A stretch of DNA of 64,000 bases from Sphaerotilus uruguayifluvii (GTDB lineage Bacteria; Pseudomonadota; Gammaproteobacteria; Burkholderiales; Burkholderiaceae_C): contig NZ_JABSNM010000023.1 of assembly GCF_013294065.1 (NCBI RefSeq), positions 1-64,000 of the forward strand, written 5' to 3'. Within the stretch, counting starts at the first letter, position 1. Every line of letters begins with the position of its first letter. Positions 27,743 through 39,959 of this stretch are shown one piece after another. The notes under the pieces are model-generated. The model was given only the letters and a program-made list of their open reading frames with translations. It was not told the origin of the DNA and made no database searches. The position numbers were made by a program, and so were the translations under genes.

Positions 27743-30700
27743 ATGGCCTGGATCCCCCGCAAGCCCCGACCGTCCACCCCGCCGCAGGCGGCTCTGCCCT
27801 TGCAGCCGCTGCCCACCTCGGGCCGGCGCCGGCTCGAGCCGCGGCTGATGTTCGATGCGGCCGCGGCGCTGACGCTGGAACACGCGATCGAGGCAGCGGC
27901 CGAGCCGCCTGCTCCCGCCCCGGTGGACGACGGCGCCGCGCTGATGGCCGCGCTGGCGGCAGCGCCGGACGCCACCGCGGCCAGCCCGGCGCAGGTCGCC
28001 TTCGTGTCCTCGACGCTGCAGGATGCGCAGGGGCTGGCCGCCAGCCTGGGACCGCAGGTCGAGGTGGTGATGCTCGACCCGGCACGCGACGGCCTGACGC
28101 AGATCCGCGACGCGCTCGCCGGGCGCCAGGATGTGGCCGCGCTGCACCTCTTCACGCATGGCAGCAGCGGCAGCATCGACCTCGGCGGCAGCGTTCTCGC
28201 GCCGCTGTCCGCCAGCTTCGACGCGCAGCGCCCAATGCTGACCGAGATCGGCACCCATCTGGCCGCCGGCGCCGACGTGCTGGTCTACGGCTGCGACTTC
28301 GGCCAGGGCGAGAGCGGCCAGGCGGCGATGCAGGCGCTGTCGCAGGCGCTCGGCGGCGCGGATGTGGCCGCTTCGGTCGACGCCACCGGCGCCAGCGCAC
28401 TGGGCGGCGACTGGACGCTGGAGGCCCGCACCGGCGCGATCGAGGCAACAGCACTGGACGCAGCCGGCTGGAACGGCCTGCTGACGACCTTCGAGGTCAA
28501 CGAGCGCGACAGCGTGACCATCACCCTGTCGCAATACCAGGGCCTGCTCGGCACGATCGTGGGCATCGTCAGCAGCGAGTCCTACAGTGCCACCGGCCTG
28601 CCGACCGGCCTGTCCATCAACAGCAGCACTGGCACGATCAGCGGCACCGTCTCGGCGCTGGCGCTGGAGAACCACGGCAATGATCCGACCTTCGATGTCG
28701 TGGTCACCAAGAGCTATCGGCTGCTGGGTCTGCCTCTGGTGACGCTGACCCAGCAGGCTGCCTTCGTCATCGACGTGGCCGATGCCGCGCCGGCGGTCAG
28801 CGCCCCGTCGGCGACCCAGACGCTGGCCGAGGATGGCAGCCTGGGCTTCAGCAGCGCCGCGGGCAACGCCATCAGCGTCTCCGACCCGGACGACAGCTCG
28901 CTGACGGTCACGCTCGGCGTCGCGCACGGCACGCTGAGCCTCTCGGGCACCACGGGCCTGAGCTTTTCCAGCGGCGACGGCAGCGCCGACCGCACGATGA
29001 CGCTCAGCGGCAGCAGCAGCGCGATCAACGCCGCGCTGCAGGGCCTGACCTACCAGCCGGACCCGGACTACAACGGCAGCGACGCACTGAGCGTCAGCGC
29101 CAGCGACGGCGACACCCCCCGCAGCGGCAGCGTCGCCCTGAGCATCGGCGCCCAGCCCGACGGCGCGAACGACACGCTGCGGGTGCTGGTCAACACGCCC
29201 ACGCTGGTGAACCCGCTGCTGAACGACGGCTTCGAGGACCCCTCGGCCTCGATCGTCTCGGTCGGTGCGGCCTCGCACGGCACGGTGCTGCTGGCGCCGG
29301 GCGGGCTGGTGAGCTACACGCCCTTCCTCGGCTACACCGGCAGCGACAGCTTCACCTACACCGTCTCGGCCGGAGGCACGACGGAGACAGCGACCGTGAA
29401 CGTGACGGTCGCGCTCAACACCCCGCCGATCGCGGTGGCCGACGTGCTGACGGTCAACGAGGACGGCTCGGCCACGCTCGACGTGCGCCTGAACGACATC
29501 GATCCCGACGGCCAGACGCTGAGCGTCGCCAGCGCCACCGCCAGCCACGGCAGCGTGACCCTCAACCCCGACGGCACGCTGACCTATGTGCCGGCGGCGA
29601 ACTACCACGGCATCGACAGCATCGGCTACACCCTTTCCGACGGCGCCGGCGGCAGCGCCTCGTCGGTGGTGGCGGTCACCGTGCGGCCGCAGATCGACCT
29701 GCCGACGCTCACGCTGCCCACGCTGACGCTGCTGGCCGAGGACACGCCGCTGCTGTTCGCGCAGGCCGGCGGCACCGCGATCAGCGTCGGCGACATCGAC
29801 GGCGACCTGCTGCAGGTGCGCCTGCGCGTGCCCGACGGGCTGCTGACCCTGGGCAGCACCACGAACGTGACGCTCGAGAACGGCTCGAACAACGTCAGCT
29901 CGGACATCACGATCCAGGGCCTGGTGGCCGACATCAATGCCGCGCTGGACGGGCTGGTCTGGCAGCCGGGACGCGACCACAACGGCTCGGTCACGCTCAC
30001 GATCGACCTCGGTCCGGTCAGCCTGCCGCTGGCGGTCACCGCGACGCTGCCGATCGGCATCGCCGCGGTCGCCGACATCGTCGACGACCATGTGCACACC
30101 CTGCCCGGCCAGGCGGTCAGCTTCAACGTGCTGGCCAACGACAGCTTCGAGAACGGCGGCCGCGTGGTGAGCGGCTACACCGTGCCGGCGCATGGTTCGG
30201 TCACGATCGCCGCGGACGGCAGCGCGCTCTACACGCCGGACATCGGCCACACCGGCACCGACAGCTTCCAGTACACCGTCACCTCCAACGGTACGACCGA
30301 GACCGCCACCGTGACCCTCAGCGTCACCGCGGTCAACCAGGCGCCGGTGCTGACGCTGCCGGCCTCGCAGGTCCTGGCGGAGGACAGCACGCTGGCGCTG
30401 GCCGGCCTGTCGGTGGCCGACAGCGATGGCGATGCGCTGACGCTGGCGCTCGAGGTGGCGCACGGCCGGCTGGTGCTGGGCAGCAGCGCCGGTCTGGGCT
30501 TCATCGAGGGCGACGGCAGCGGCAGCGCGCGGCTGGTGTTCTCCGGCAGCGCCGCGGCGATCAATGCCGCGCTGGCCACGCTCGAATACCGGCCCGATGC
30601 CGACTATCACGGCGCCGACACGCTGACGCTGGGCCTGGACGACGGCGCGCTGTCGCATGCCGGCAGCGTCGCGCTGACCGTCACCCCGGTCACCGACGGC

Positions 30701-33700
30701 AGCGGCGAGGCCCTGCAGGCGCTGGGCAGCCTGCCGGTGGTCTTCGACCCGCTGGCCGACGATGCCTTCGAGAACGCGGGCGCCACCGTCGTCTCGGTCT
30801 CCGGCGCCAGCCACGGCACGGTGGTGCTGGGCGTCGACGGTCGCATCACCTACACCGCGCTGCCGCTCCACACCGGCAGCGACAGCTTCAGCTACACCGT
30901 GCGCTCCGGCGGCGCCGACGAGGTGGTGACGGTCACGGTGGACGTGGCCACCAACCTCGCGCCGACCGCCGGCCTGCTGGCCGATGTGCAGGCGCTGGCC
31001 GGCGCCACCGTGTCGATCGCCACCGCCAGCGCCTTCGACGACGGCAATCTGCTGACGCACGGCGACCGGCTGAGCTTCTCCGCCACCGGCCTGCCCGCCG
31101 GCCTGGCGATCGACGCCACGACCGGGCTGATCTCCGGCACGCTGGCCGACGACAGCTTCCTGCTCGGCGGCACCGGCGTGGTGCCGATCCTGGTCACCGC
31201 AACCGATCTGTCGGGCGCCAGCACCAGCACGGCCCTGCGGCTGCTGATCAGCAATGCGCTGCCGGTCGCGGTGGCCGACCTGGCCAGCGTGGACGAGGAC
31301 AGCCAGGTCGTCATCGACGTGCTGGCCAACGACCAGGACCCCAACGGCGGCACGCTGAGCGTGTCCAGCGCCTCGGCGCTGCACGGCCAGGTCGATCTGC
31401 TGCCCGACGGCACGCTGCGCTACACGCCGGACGCCGACTTCGCCGGGGCCGACGTCATCACCTACGTGGTCGTCGACGGCCAGGGCGGCAGCGCCACCGC
31501 GACCGCCAGCGTGACGGTGAATGCGCTGAACGACCTGCCGACGATCCGGCTGCCCGCGCTGACGCCGTTCGCCGAGGACACGCCGCTGGTCTTCGCCAGC
31601 GTCAACGGCACCCGCATCGAGATCGGCGATGTCGATGGCGGCATCGTCGAGCTGCACCTCGACGTGCCCGAAGGCACGCTGACGCTGGGCTCGACCGCCG
31701 GCATCACGTTCCTCGACGGCACGGCCGACGGCAGCGGTTCGCTGCGGCTGCGCGGCAGCGTGGGCGACATCGACGCGGCCCTCGACGGCCTGATCTACAC
31801 GCCGGGGCCCGACTACAACGGCTCGCTCACGCTGGGCCTGCGCCTGACCGACGGCCTGATCGGCACGCCGGTGATCAGCACCGCGCTGCTGAACATCGCG
31901 CCGGTGGCCGACATCGTCGACGACCAGGCCGCCACCACCGCCGGCACCGCGGTCGCCTTCAACCTGCTGAGCAACGACAGCTTCGAGAATGCGGCGCGCG
32001 TGGTGAGCGGCCACAGCACGCCGGCGCACGGCACGGTCACGATCTCCGCCAGCGGCCAGGCCCTCTACACCCCGACGGCCGGATTCATCGGCACCGACAG
32101 CTTCCAGTACACCGTCACCTCCAGCGGCACCACCGAGACCGCCACCGTCACGGTCGTCGTCTCGGCCGCGCCCGACCAGCCGCCCCAGGCAGTGGACGAC
32201 ACCGCCAGCACGCCCGAGGACACGCCGGTCACGATCGATGTGCTGGCCAACGACAGCGACCCGGACGGCGACCCGCTCAGCGTGACCGCCGCCAGCGTCG
32301 ACCGTGGCCAGGTCGCGATCCAGCCCGACGGCCGCCTGCTCTACACCCCGCCGGCGGACTTCAGCGGCACCGCGACGATCAGCTACACCGTGGCCGATCC
32401 GGACGGCGCCACGCGCAGCGCCACCGTGACCGTGAGCGTCACGCCGGTCAACGACAGCCCGGTGGTCGGTGCCACGCCGGGCACGCAGGCCAGCGACGAT
32501 GCCGAAGCGGTCTCGCTCGACGCCTCGGCCTTCTTCTCCGACCCGGATGGCGATGCACTGATCTACTCCGCCTCCGGCCTGCCCCCAGGCCTGAGCCTCG
32601 ACCCCGCCACCGGCCTGATTTCCGGCCGGCTCGACTCCAGCGCCTCGGCCTCCGGGCCCTACGCGGTCACCCTCACCGCCACCGACCCCAGCGGCGCCCG
32701 CGTCTCGCAGAGCTTCTCCTGGTCGGTCGCCAACACCACGCCGAACGCGGCCAACGACACCGCCACCACCGCCGAGGACTCGGCCGTCACCCTCGCCGTG
32801 CTGGCCAACGACAGCGACCTGGATGGCGATGCGCTCAGCGTCGTCTCCGCCTCCGCCGCACACGGCTCGGTCGTCATCAACCCCGACGGCTCGCTGCGCT
32901 ACACGCCCCACACCGACTTCTCCGGCACCGACACGCTCGTTTACCGCCTGCGCGATGCCGACGGCGCCGAGAGCACCGCCGTCGTCTCCATCTCCGTCGC
33001 CCCGGTCAACGACGCGCCCGACGCCTCGCCGCTGCCCGACCGCTCCGCCCAGGCCGGCTCCACCCAGGACATCGACCTCTCGTCCTTCTTCTCCGACCGC
33101 GACGGCGATGCGCTCACCTACTCCGCCTCCGGCCTGCCCCCGGGCCTCGTGCTCGATCCCGCCTCCGGCCGCCTCTCCGGCACCCTCCCCTTCTCCGCCG
33201 ACGCCGCCTCGCCCTACACCGTCACCCTCACCGCCACCGACCCCGGCGGCGCCGCCGTCTCGCGCTCCTTCTCCTGGCTGATCACCCAGGCCCCGCCCGC
33301 CGCCGTCGACGACACGGCCTCAACCGCCGAGGACACGCCCGTCACCCTCGCGCCCCTCGCCAACGACGCGGCCGGCGCCTCCATCGACCCCGCCTCGCTC
33401 GTCGCCACCCACGGCAGCGCCACGCTGCTGCCCGACGGCTCCCTGCGCTTCACCCCGGCCGCCGACTTCAGCGGCCAGGCCTCCGTCGCCTACACCGTCT
33501 CCACCCCGGACGGCCGCACCGGCCAGGCCGTCGTCACCATCACCGTCAGCCCGGTCGACGACGCCCCGATCGCCTCCCCGCCCATCCCGACGATGAGCGG
33601 CAGCGACGGCCAGGCCGGCATCTCGCTCGACGCCTCCGCCTTCTTCTCCGACCCGGACGGCGATGCGCTCACCTACACCGCCTCCGGCCTGCCCCCGGGC

Positions 33701-36700
33701 CTGAGCATCGACCCCACCACCGGTCTGATCACCGGCACCATCGCCGCCGGAGCTTCCGCTTCCGGCCCCTACGCGGTCGTCATCACCGCCACCGACCCCA
33801 GCGGCCGCTCCGATCAGGCCAGCTTCTCCTGGTCGGTCGCCAATCCGGCGCCGACGGCCTCCAACGACAGCGCGACCACCGCCGAGGACTCGGCCGTCAC
33901 CATCGCCGTCCTGGCCAACGACAGCGATCCAGACGGCGATGCGCTCACCGTCATCTCCGCCTCCGCCGCTCACGGCTCGGTCGTCATCAACCCCGACGGC
34001 TCGCTGCGCTACACGCCAAACGTCGACTTCTCCGGCACCGACACGATCGTCTACCAGCTGCGCGATGCCGATGGCGCCACCGCCAGCGCCACCGTCGTCC
34101 TCACCGTCACCGCCGCCAACGACGCGCCAGTCAGCGCCGCGCCGGCCGGCAACCTCTCCGGCGGCGACGGCCATGCGGTCTCGCTCGACGCCTCGGCCTT
34201 CTTCTCCGATCCCGACGGCGATGCGCTGAGCTATTCCGCCTCCGGCCTGCCTTCGGGCCTGAGCCTCGACCCGGCAACCGGCCGCATCACGGGCACCATT
34301 GCCTCCAGCGCCTCCGCCTCCGGCCCCTACGCGGTCACCCTCACCGCAACCGACCCCAGCGGCGCCAGCGTCTCGCAGAACTTCACCTGGACGATCGCCA
34401 ACACCGCACCGACGGCCTCCAACGACAGCGCGACCACCACCGAGGACACGGCCGTCACCATCGCCGTCCTGGCCAACGACAGCGATCCGGACGGCGATGC
34501 GCTCAGCGTCATCGCCGCCTCCGCCGCCCACGGCTCGGTCGTCATCAACCCCGACGGCTCGCTGCGCTACACGCCCGACGCCGACTTCTTCGGCACCGAC
34601 ACGCTCGTCTACCAGCTGCGCGATGCCGATGGCGCCACCTCCAGCGCCACCGTCGTCCTCACCGTCACCGCCGCCAACGACGCGCCAGTCAGCGCCGCGC
34701 CGGCCGGTAACCTCTCCGGCGGCGACGGCCATGCGGTCTCGCTCGACGCCTCGGCCTTCTTCTCCGACCCCGACGGCGATGCGCTCACCTACTCCGCCTC
34801 CGGCCTGCCTCCGGGCCTGAGCTTCGACCCGGCGACCGGCCGCATCACCGGCACCATCGCCTCCAGCGCCTCCGCCTCCGGCCCCTACACCGTCACCCTC
34901 ACCGCCACCGACCCCAGCGGCACCAGCGTCTCGCAGAACTTCACCTGGACGATCGCCAACACCGCGCCAGTCGCGGCCAACGACAGCGCGACCACCGCCG
35001 AGGACTCGGCCGTCACCATCGCCGTGCTGGCCAACGACAGCGATCCGGACGGCGACGCGCTCAGCGTCGTCTCCGCCTCCGCCGCACACGGCTCGGTCGT
35101 CATCAACCCCGACGGCTCGCTGCGCTACACGCCCCACGCCGACTTCTCCGGCACCGACACCCTCGTCTACCGCCTGCGCGATGCCGACGGCGCCGAGAGC
35201 ACCGCCGTCGTCTCCATCTCCGTCGCCCCGGTCAACGACGCGCCTGTCGCTGTACCGCTGCCTGACCGCACCGCGCAGGAAGGCACGTCGGTCAGCATCG
35301 AGACCGCATTGGCCTTCACGGACCGCGAAGGTGATGCGCTGAGCTACTCCGCCGCCGGCCTGCCCCCGGGCCTGAGCATCGACCCGGCGACCGGCCGAAT
35401 TTCCGGCACTCCGCAGGCCGGCACGTCGGGAGGCGGTCCCCTCGGCGACGGGGTGTACACGATCACGGTCACGGCCACCGACCCGTCCGGCGCCAGTGCC
35501 AGCACCAGCTTCGACTCGCGCATCCGGCTGACCCCGCCGCCGGCGGCGGACGACAGCGCCATCACCGCCGAAGACACCGCCGTCCGGCTCGATGTGCTGG
35601 CCAACGACGAGCCCGGCGCCACGATCGATCCAGGACGTCTTTCGGCCATGAACGGCCAGGTCATCCTCAACCCCGACGGCTCGCTGACCTTCACGCCCGA
35701 CCCGGACTTCAACGGTACCGCACTGGTGCGCTACGGCATCATCGACGGCGGTGGCGCAGCGTCCGAAGCGGTCGTCACGATCACGGTCACGGCCGTCAAC
35801 GACGCCCCGATCGCCTCCCCGCCCATCCCGACGATGAGCGGCAGCGACGGCCAGGCCGGCATCTCGCTCGACGCCTCCGCCTTCTTCTCCGACCCGGACG
35901 GCGATGCGCTCACCTACACCGCCTCCGGCCTGCCCCCGGGCCTGAGCATCGACCCCGCCTCCGGCCTGATCACCGGCACCCTCTCGTCCAGCGCCTCGGC
36001 CTCCAGCCCCTACGCCGTCGTCATCACCGCCACCGACCCCGGCGGCCGCTCCGATCAGGCCAGCTTCTCCTGGTCGGTCGCCAATCCGGCGCCGACGGCC
36101 TCCAACGACAGCGCGACCACTGCCGAGGACTCGGCCGTCACCATCGCCGTGCTGGCCAACGACAGCGATCCAGACGGCGATGCGCTCAGCATCGTCTCGG
36201 CTTCCGCTTCGCACGGCTCGGTCGTCATCAATCCCGACGGCTCGCTGCGCTACGCGCCGAACGCCGACTTCTCCGGCACCGACACGCTCGTCTACCAGCT
36301 GCGCGATGCCGATGGCGCCACCGCCAGCGCCACCGTCGTCCTCACCGTCACCGCCGCCAACGACGCGCCAGTCAGCGCCGCGCCGGCCGGCGACCTCTCC
36401 AGCGGCGACGGCCATGCGGTCTCGCTCGACGCCGCCGCCTTCTTCTCCGATCCCGACGGCGATGCGCTGAGCTATTCCGCCACCGGCCTGCCCCCGGGCC
36501 TGAGCCTCGACCCGGCGACCGGCCGCATCACCGGCACCATCGACTCCAGCGCCTCCGCCTCCGGCCCCTACGCGGTCACCCTCACCGCCACCGACCCCAG
36601 CGGCGCCAGCGTCTCGCAGAACTTCACCTGGACGATCGCCAACACCGCACCGACGGCCTCCAACGACAGCGCGACCACTGCCGAGGACACGGCCGTCACC

Positions 36701-39700
36701 ATCGCCGTCCTGGCCAACGACAGCGATCCGGACGGCGATGCGCTCAGCGTCGTCTCGGCTTCCGCTTCGCACGGCTCGGTCGTCATCAATCCCGACGGCT
36801 CGCTGCGTTACACGCCGAACGCCGACTTCTCCGGCACCGACACGATCGTCTACCAGCTGCGCGATGCCGATGGCGCCACCGCCAGCACCACCGTCGTCAT
36901 CACCGTCACCGCCGCCAACGACGCGCCAATCAGCGCCACGCCGGCCGGCAACCTCTCCGGCGGCGACGGCCATGCGGTCTCGCTCGACGCCTCGGCCTTC
37001 TTCTCCGACCCGGATGGCGATGCGCTCACCTACTCCGCCTCCGGCCTGCCCCCGGGCCTGAGCCTCGACCCGGCCACCGGCCTGATTTCCGGCCGGCTCG
37101 ACTCCAGCGCCTCCGCCTCCGGCCCCTACGCGGTCACCCTCACCGCCACCGACCCCAGCGGCGCCCGCGTCTCGCAGAGCTTCTCCTGGTCGGTCGCCAA
37201 CACCACGCCGAACGCGGCCAACGACACCGCCACCACCGCCGAGGACTCGGCCGTCACCATCGCCGTCCTGGCCAACGACAGCGACCTGGATGGCGATGCG
37301 CTCAGCGTCGTCTCCGCCTCCGCCGCACACGGCTCGGTCGTCATCAACCCCGACGGCTCGCTGCGCTACACGCCCGACGCCGACTTCTCCGGCACCGACA
37401 CGCTCGTCTACCGCCTGCGCGATGCCGACGGCGCCGAGAGCACCGCCGTCGTCTCCATCACCGTCGCCCCGGCCAACGACGCGCCCGACGCCTCGCCGCT
37501 GCCCGACCGCTCCGCCCAGGCCGGCTCCGCCCAGAACATCGACCTCTCGTCCTTCTTCTCCGACCGCGACGGCGACACGCTGACTTACACCGCCTCCGGC
37601 CTGCCTCCGGGCCTGAGCATCGACCCTGCCACCGGCCGCCTCTCCGGCACCCTCTCCTTCTCCGCCGACGCCGCCTCGCCCTACACCGTCACCCTCACCG
37701 CCACCGACCCCAGTGGCGCCGCCGTCTCGCGCTCCTTCTCCTGGCTGATCACCCAGGCCCCGCCCGCCGCCGCCGACGACACGGCCTCCACTGCCGAGGA
37801 CACGCCCGTCACCCTCGCGCCCCTCGCCAACGATGCGGCCGGCGCCACCATCGACCCCGCCTCGCTCGTCGCCACCCACGGCAGCGCCACGCTGCTGCCT
37901 GACGGCTCCCTCCGCTTCACCCCGGCCGCCGACTTCAGCGGCCAGGCCTCCATCGCCTACACCGTCTCCACCCCGGACGGCCGCACCGGCCAGGCCGTCG
38001 TCACCATCACCGTCAGCCCGGTCGACGACGCCCCGATCGCCTCCCCGCCCATCCCGACGATGAGCGGCAGCGACGGCCAGGCCGGCATCTCGCTTGACGC
38101 CTCCGCCTTCTTCTCCGACCCGGACGGCGATGCGCTCACCTACACCGCCTCCGGCCTGCCCCCGGGCCTGAGCATCGACTCCGCCTCCGGCCTGATCACC
38201 GGCACCCTCTCGTCCAGCGCCTCGGCCTCCAGCCCCTACGCCGTCGTCATCACCGCCACCGACCCCAGTGGTCGCTCCGATCAGGCCCGCTTCTCCTGGA
38301 CGGTCGCCAATCCGGCGCCCGTCGCGACCAACGACAGCGCCAGCACGGACGATCGCTCGGTGCTGCAGCGCGAGGCTGCGCAGGGCGTGCTGGCCAACGA
38401 TGCCGATCCGGACGGCGACTCGCTGCAGGTGGTCGAGGTCGACGGCCGCGCCGCCGGCGTCGCCCAGGCGATCGCCGGCTCGCACGGCGGCCGATTCACC
38501 CTCGAGGCGGACGGCAGCTACCGCTTCGATCCGGCCGGCGACTTCGCTGACCTGCGTGCCGGCGAGACGCGCAGCACCTCGCTGTCCTACCGCGTCGACG
38601 ATGGCCAGGGCGGCAGCGCGACCGCGACGCTGTCGGTGCGGGTGGTCGGCCAGGACGATGCGCCGCAGGCGCAGGACCTCTCGACCTCGCTGGCGCAGAA
38701 TCAGCCGCTGCAGGGCCGGCTGCTCGCGACCGATCCGGAGGGTGATGCGCTCGTCTTCAGCATCGAGCCCGGGTCCGGCCCGCAGCACGGCACGCTGCAG
38801 ATCGACCCGGACGGTCGCTTCACCCTCGTGCCCGAGGCCGGCTTCAGCGGCAGCGACCGCTTCGTCTACCGCGTCACCGATGCCGCCGGGCTGTCGGCCA
38901 CCGGCACGGTCACGCTGGACATCCTGCCGGCCACGCCCGATGCGTCCGACGGCACGTCCGTGCCCAACCAGCCGCCGACGCTGGCCGAGCCGCTGCCCGA
39001 CCGCGAGGCGCGCGAGGGCGACACGCTGTCGATCGCGGCCGGCGCCGGCTTCTCCGACCGCGAAGGCGCCGCGCTGGGCTTCACCGCGACCGGCCTGCCG
39101 CCGGGCCTGTCGATCGATCCGGCCACCGGGACCCTTTCCGGCACCGTCGCATCCGGCGCAGCCTCCATGGACAGCGGACGCTTCCTCGTCTCGGTGCAGG
39201 CCGACGATGGCGCAGGAGGCCGGACCCGGGCCGACTTCGTGCTGCTGGTGCAGCCCGCGCTCGTGCCCCCGCCGTCCGGCGACACCGGCAACGGCACCGG
39301 AACGGACACGACGACGGTCGCGCAGCCGCCGGCCATGACCGACTCGCCCCAGACCCCGGTCACGTCCGGCACGGAAGGCGCCGCGCCCGAGACGACGGCG
39401 CAGAGCCCGGCGGACGCGGCCGTGCAGGTCGAGGCCGACGCAACGCTCGGCCGCGGCGACGAGATCGCGCGCGCGCTGGCGCTGGCCGACATGACGCCGG
39501 AGTTCGAGCCGATCTCGCTGGTGCTCAACGAAGCGGTCAACCGGCTGCGCTCGCTGGAAGGCGCCGGCGAGATCTCGGCCGAGGCGCCGATGCAGTCGGT
39601 CATCGGTCAGGCCGACCGCATCGGATCGGCCGGACAGCTCGACGGCTCGGCCCCGCTGATGCAGCAGGCCACCGCCGCACCGATCAGCAAGGCCGATCAG

Positions 39701-39943
39701 ATCCGGGAGGCAACAGCCGGACCTTTCGGGATCAACTCGCCGATTCAGCCGACGACACCCGCTCCTACAGTCGATCCCGCGCTGCCCGATCCTGCGGAGC
39801 CGGTGACGGGCGCCAGCGAGGCCCGGCCGGCACCGACGGCCGCGCTGCCCGCGCCCGAGAGCTTCGCCGTTCAGCTTGCCCGGGCCGCCTCGGCCCGGGA
39901 CCAGGAAATCGAAGCACTGGCGCTGGCCTTGGGCCTGGGATGA
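27743..39943 (+). CDS. Giant repeat surface protein (LEPR motif, DUF4347, Ig-like/cadherin-like repeats)
   Basis: A 4066-residue protein, first gene of the secretion operon. There is no ordinary signal peptide; residues 31-41 read [11 protein letters not shown], the LEPR-type motif seen at the start of very large secreted adhesins. DUF4347 follows (about 80-250), with THGSSG at His139 and VYGCDFGQG at Cys184. From about residue 260 nearly the whole chain is tandem modules of about 95 residues, alternating cadherin-like ([16 protein letters not shown]) and He_PIG/putative Ig ([17 protein letters not shown]) types, with DPDGD calcium-binding-like loops. The last ~250 residues are Pro/Ala-rich with some helices. 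No RTX nonapeptides are seen. ATG 27743 has GAGGTG upstream; a TTG 33 bases earlier is less likely. Predicted role: cell-surface or biofilm adhesin exported by the genes immediately downstream (16-base gap). Confidence 0.85.
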   Translation: MAWIPRKPRPSTPPQAALPLQPLPTSGRRRLEPRLMFDAAAALTLEHAIEAAAEPPAPAPVDDGAALMAALAAAPDATAASPAQVAFVSSTLQDAQGLAASLGPQVEVVMLDPARDGLTQIRDALAGRQDVAALHLFTHGSSGSIDLGGSVLAPLSASFDAQRPMLTEIGTHLAAGADVLVYGCDFGQGESGQAAMQALSQALGGADVAASVDATGASALGGDWTLEARTGAIEATALDAAGWNGLLTTFEVNERDSVTITLSQYQGLLGTIVGIVSSESYSATGLPTGLSINSSTGTISGTVSALALENHGNDPTFDVVVTKSYRLLGLPLVTLTQQAAFVIDVADAAPAVSAPSATQTLAEDGSLGFSSAAGNAISVSDPDDSSLTVTLGVAHGTLSLSGTTGLSFSSGDGSADRTMTLSGSSSAINAALQGLTYQPDPDYNGSDALSVSASDGDTPRSGSVALSIGAQPDGANDTLRVLVNTPTLVNPLLNDGFEDPSASIVSVGAASHGTVLLAPGGLVSYTPFLGYTGSDSFTYTVSAGGTTETATVNVTVALNTPPIAVADVLTVNEDGSATLDVRLNDIDPDGQTLSVASATASHGSVTLNPDGTLTYVPAANYHGIDSIGYTLSDGAGGSASSVVAVTVRPQIDLPTLTLPTLTLLAEDTPLLFAQAGGTAISVGDIDGDLLQVRLRVPDGLLTLGSTTNVTLENGSNNVSSDITIQGLVADINAALDGLVWQPGRDHNGSVTLTIDLGPVSLPLAVTATLPIGIAAVADIVDDHVHTLPGQAVSFNVLANDSFENGGRVVSGYTVPAHGSVTIAADGSALYTPDIGHTGTDSFQYTVTSNGTTETATVTLSVTAVNQAPVLTLPASQVLAEDSTLALAGLSVADSDGDALTLALEVAHGRLVLGSSAGLGFIEGDGSGSARLVFSGSAAAINAALATLEYRPDADYHGADTLTLGLDDGALSHAGSVALTVTPVTDGSGEALQALGSLPVVFDPLADDAFENAGATVVSVSGASHGTVVLGVDGRITYTALPLHTGSDSFSYTVRSGGADEVVTVTVDVATNLAPTAGLLADVQALAGATVSIATASAFDDGNLLTHGDRLSFSATGLPAGLAIDATTGLISGTLADDSFLLGGTGVVPILVTATDLSGASTSTALRLLISNALPVAVADLASVDEDSQVVIDVLANDQDPNGGTLSVSSASALHGQVDLLPDGTLRYTPDADFAGADVITYVVVDGQGGSATATASVTVNALNDLPTIRLPALTPFAEDTPLVFASVNGTRIEIGDVDGGIVELHLDVPEGTLTLGSTAGITFLDGTADGSGSLRLRGSVGDIDAALDGLIYTPGPDYNGSLTLGLRLTDGLIGTPVISTALLNIAPVADIVDDQAATTAGTAVAFNLLSNDSFENAARVVSGHSTPAHGTVTISASGQALYTPTAGFIGTDSFQYTVTSSGTTETATVTVVVSAAPDQPPQAVDDTASTPEDTPVTIDVLANDSDPDGDPLSVTAASVDRGQVAIQPDGRLLYTPPADFSGTATISYTVADPDGATRSATVTVSVTPVNDSPVVGATPGTQASDDAEAVSLDASAFFSDPDGDALIYSASGLPPGLSLDPATGLISGRLDSSASASGPYAVTLTATDPSGARVSQSFSWSVANTTPNAANDTATTAEDSAVTLAVLANDSDLDGDALSVVSASAAHGSVVINPDGSLRYTPHTDFSGTDTLVYRLRDADGAESTAVVSISVAPVNDAPDASPLPDRSAQAGSTQDIDLSSFFSDRDGDALTYSASGLPPGLVLDPASGRLSGTLPFSADAASPYTVTLTATDPGGAAVSRSFSWLITQAPPAAVDDTASTAEDTPVTLAPLANDAAGASIDPASLVATHGSATLLPDGSLRFTPAADFSGQASVAYTVSTPDGRTGQAVVTITVSPVDDAPIASPPIPTMSGSDGQAGISLDASAFFSDPDGDALTYTASGLPPGLSIDPTTGLITGTIAAGASASGPYAVVITATDPSGRSDQASFSWSVANPAPTASNDSATTAEDSAVTIAVLANDSDPDGDALTVISASAAHGSVVINPDGSLRYTPNVDFSGTDTIVYQLRDADGATASATVVLTVTAANDAPVSAAPAGNLSGGDGHAVSLDASAFFSDPDGDALSYSASGLPSGLSLDPATGRITGTIASSASASGPYAVTLTATDPSGASVSQNFTWTIANTAPTASNDSATTTEDTAVTIAVLANDSDPDGDALSVIAASAAHGSVVINPDGSLRYTPDADFFGTDTLVYQLRDADGATSSATVVLTVTAANDAPVSAAPAGNLSGGDGHAVSLDASAFFSDPDGDALTYSASGLPPGLSFDPATGRITGTIASSASASGPYTVTLTATDPSGTSVSQNFTWTIANTAPVAANDSATTAEDSAVTIAVLANDSDPDGDALSVVSASAAHGSVVINPDGSLRYTPHADFSGTDTLVYRLRDADGAESTAVVSISVAPVNDAPVAVPLPDRTAQEGTSVSIETALAFTDREGDALSYSAAGLPPGLSIDPATGRISGTPQAGTSGGGPLGDGVYTITVTATDPSGASASTSFDSRIRLTPPPAADDSAITAEDTAVRLDVLANDEPGATIDPGRLSAMNGQVILNPDGSLTFTPDPDFNGTALVRYGIIDGGGAASEAVVTITVTAVNDAPIASPPIPTMSGSDGQAGISLDASAFFSDPDGDALTYTASGLPPGLSIDPASGLITGTLSSSASASSPYAVVITATDPGGRSDQASFSWSVANPAPTASNDSATTAEDSAVTIAVLANDSDPDGDALSIVSASASHGSVVINPDGSLRYAPNADFSGTDTLVYQLRDADGATASATVVLTVTAANDAPVSAAPAGDLSSGDGHAVSLDAAAFFSDPDGDALSYSATGLPPGLSLDPATGRITGTIDSSASASGPYAVTLTATDPSGASVSQNFTWTIANTAPTASNDSATTAEDTAVTIAVLANDSDPDGDALSVVSASASHGSVVINPDGSLRYTPNADFSGTDTIVYQLRDADGATASTTVVITVTAANDAPISATPAGNLSGGDGHAVSLDASAFFSDPDGDALTYSASGLPPGLSLDPATGLISGRLDSSASASGPYAVTLTATDPSGARVSQSFSWSVANTTPNAANDTATTAEDSAVTIAVLANDSDLDGDALSVVSASAAHGSVVINPDGSLRYTPDADFSGTDTLVYRLRDADGAESTAVVSITVAPANDAPDASPLPDRSAQAGSAQNIDLSSFFSDRDGDTLTYTASGLPPGLSIDPATGRLSGTLSFSADAASPYTVTLTATDPSGAAVSRSFSWLITQAPPAAADDTASTAEDTPVTLAPLANDAAGATIDPASLVATHGSATLLPDGSLRFTPAADFSGQASIAYTVSTPDGRTGQAVVTITVSPVDDAPIASPPIPTMSGSDGQAGISLDASAFFSDPDGDALTYTASGLPPGLSIDSASGLITGTLSSSASASSPYAVVITATDPSGRSDQARFSWTVANPAPVATNDSASTDDRSVLQREAAQGVLANDADPDGDSLQVVEVDGRAAGVAQAIAGSHGGRFTLEADGSYRFDPAGDFADLRAGETRSTSLSYRVDDGQGGSATATLSVRVVGQDDAPQAQDLSTSLAQNQPLQGRLLATDPEGDALVFSIEPGSGPQHGTLQIDPDGRFTLVPEAGFSGSDRFVYRVTDAAGLSATGTVTLDILPATPDASDGTSVPNQPPTLAEPLPDREAREGDTLSIAAGAGFSDREGAALGFTATGLPPGLSIDPATGTLSGTVASGAASMDSGRFLVSVQADDGAGGRTRADFVLLVQPALVPPPSGDTGNGTGTDTTTVAQPPAMTDSPQTPVTSGTEGAAPETTAQSPADAAVQVEADATLGRGDEIARALALADMTPEFEPISLVLNEAVNRLRSLEGAGEISAEAPMQSVIGQADRIGSAGQLDGSAPLMQQATAAPISKADQIREATAGPFGINSPIQPTTPAPTVDPALPDPAEPVTGASEARPAPTAALPAPESFAVQLARAASARDQEIEALALALGLG
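32509..33711 (+). repeat. Segmental duplication A, copy 1 (copy 2 at 36976-38178)
   Basis: About 1.2 kb that recurs 4467 bp downstream, in frame (1489 codons). Shared marks include the rare module with [11 protein letters not shown], the variant [11 protein letters not shown], and the [14 protein letters not shown] stretch, all at the same 4467-bp offset. The matching ends near 33711, where the two copies diverge. Confidence 0.8.
33560..34840 (+). repeat. Segmental duplication B, copy 1 (copy 2 at 35801-37081)
   Basis: About 1.3 kb that recurs 2241 bp downstream (747 codons). The block starting GACGCCCCGATCGCCTCC occurs at 33560, 35801 and 38027, and the junction before VSAAPAG occurs at 34121 and 36362, again 2241 apart. 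Overlaps duplication A at its start. Confidence 0.78.
35801..37081 (+). repeat. Segmental duplication B, copy 2
   Basis: Downstream copy of 33560-34840 at a constant 2241-bp offset. It differs by scattered synonymous and conservative changes and by an AED/TED alternation, so the duplication is not brand new. Confidence 0.78.
36976..38178 (+). repeat. Segmental duplication A, copy 2
   Basis: Downstream copy of 32509-33711 at a constant 4467-bp offset; differences are mostly synonymous, with a few replacements such as AQNIDL for TQDIDL. Confidence 0.8.
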
Positions 39944-39959
39944 CATCGACAAGGAGCCC

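Larger units (their letters stand above)
32456..38330 (+). repeat. Array of alternating Ig-like and cadherin-like modules
   Basis: Eleven He_PIG-type modules starting near 32456, 33020, 33570, 34120, 34690, 35240, 35810, 36370, 36920, 37480 and 38040 alternate with cadherin-like modules, a two-module period of about 558 bp (186 residues). Copies are far more alike in DNA than the older modules at 28500-32450, so this part has expanded or been homogenised recently. The modules around 35240-35800 are the most divergent within the array. Confidence 0.88.

Noticed and set aside
32456-38330. Regular repeats that might suggest a CRISPR array
   Set aside because: The period is ~558 bp, all copies are in frame and encode Ig-like and cadherin-like modules.
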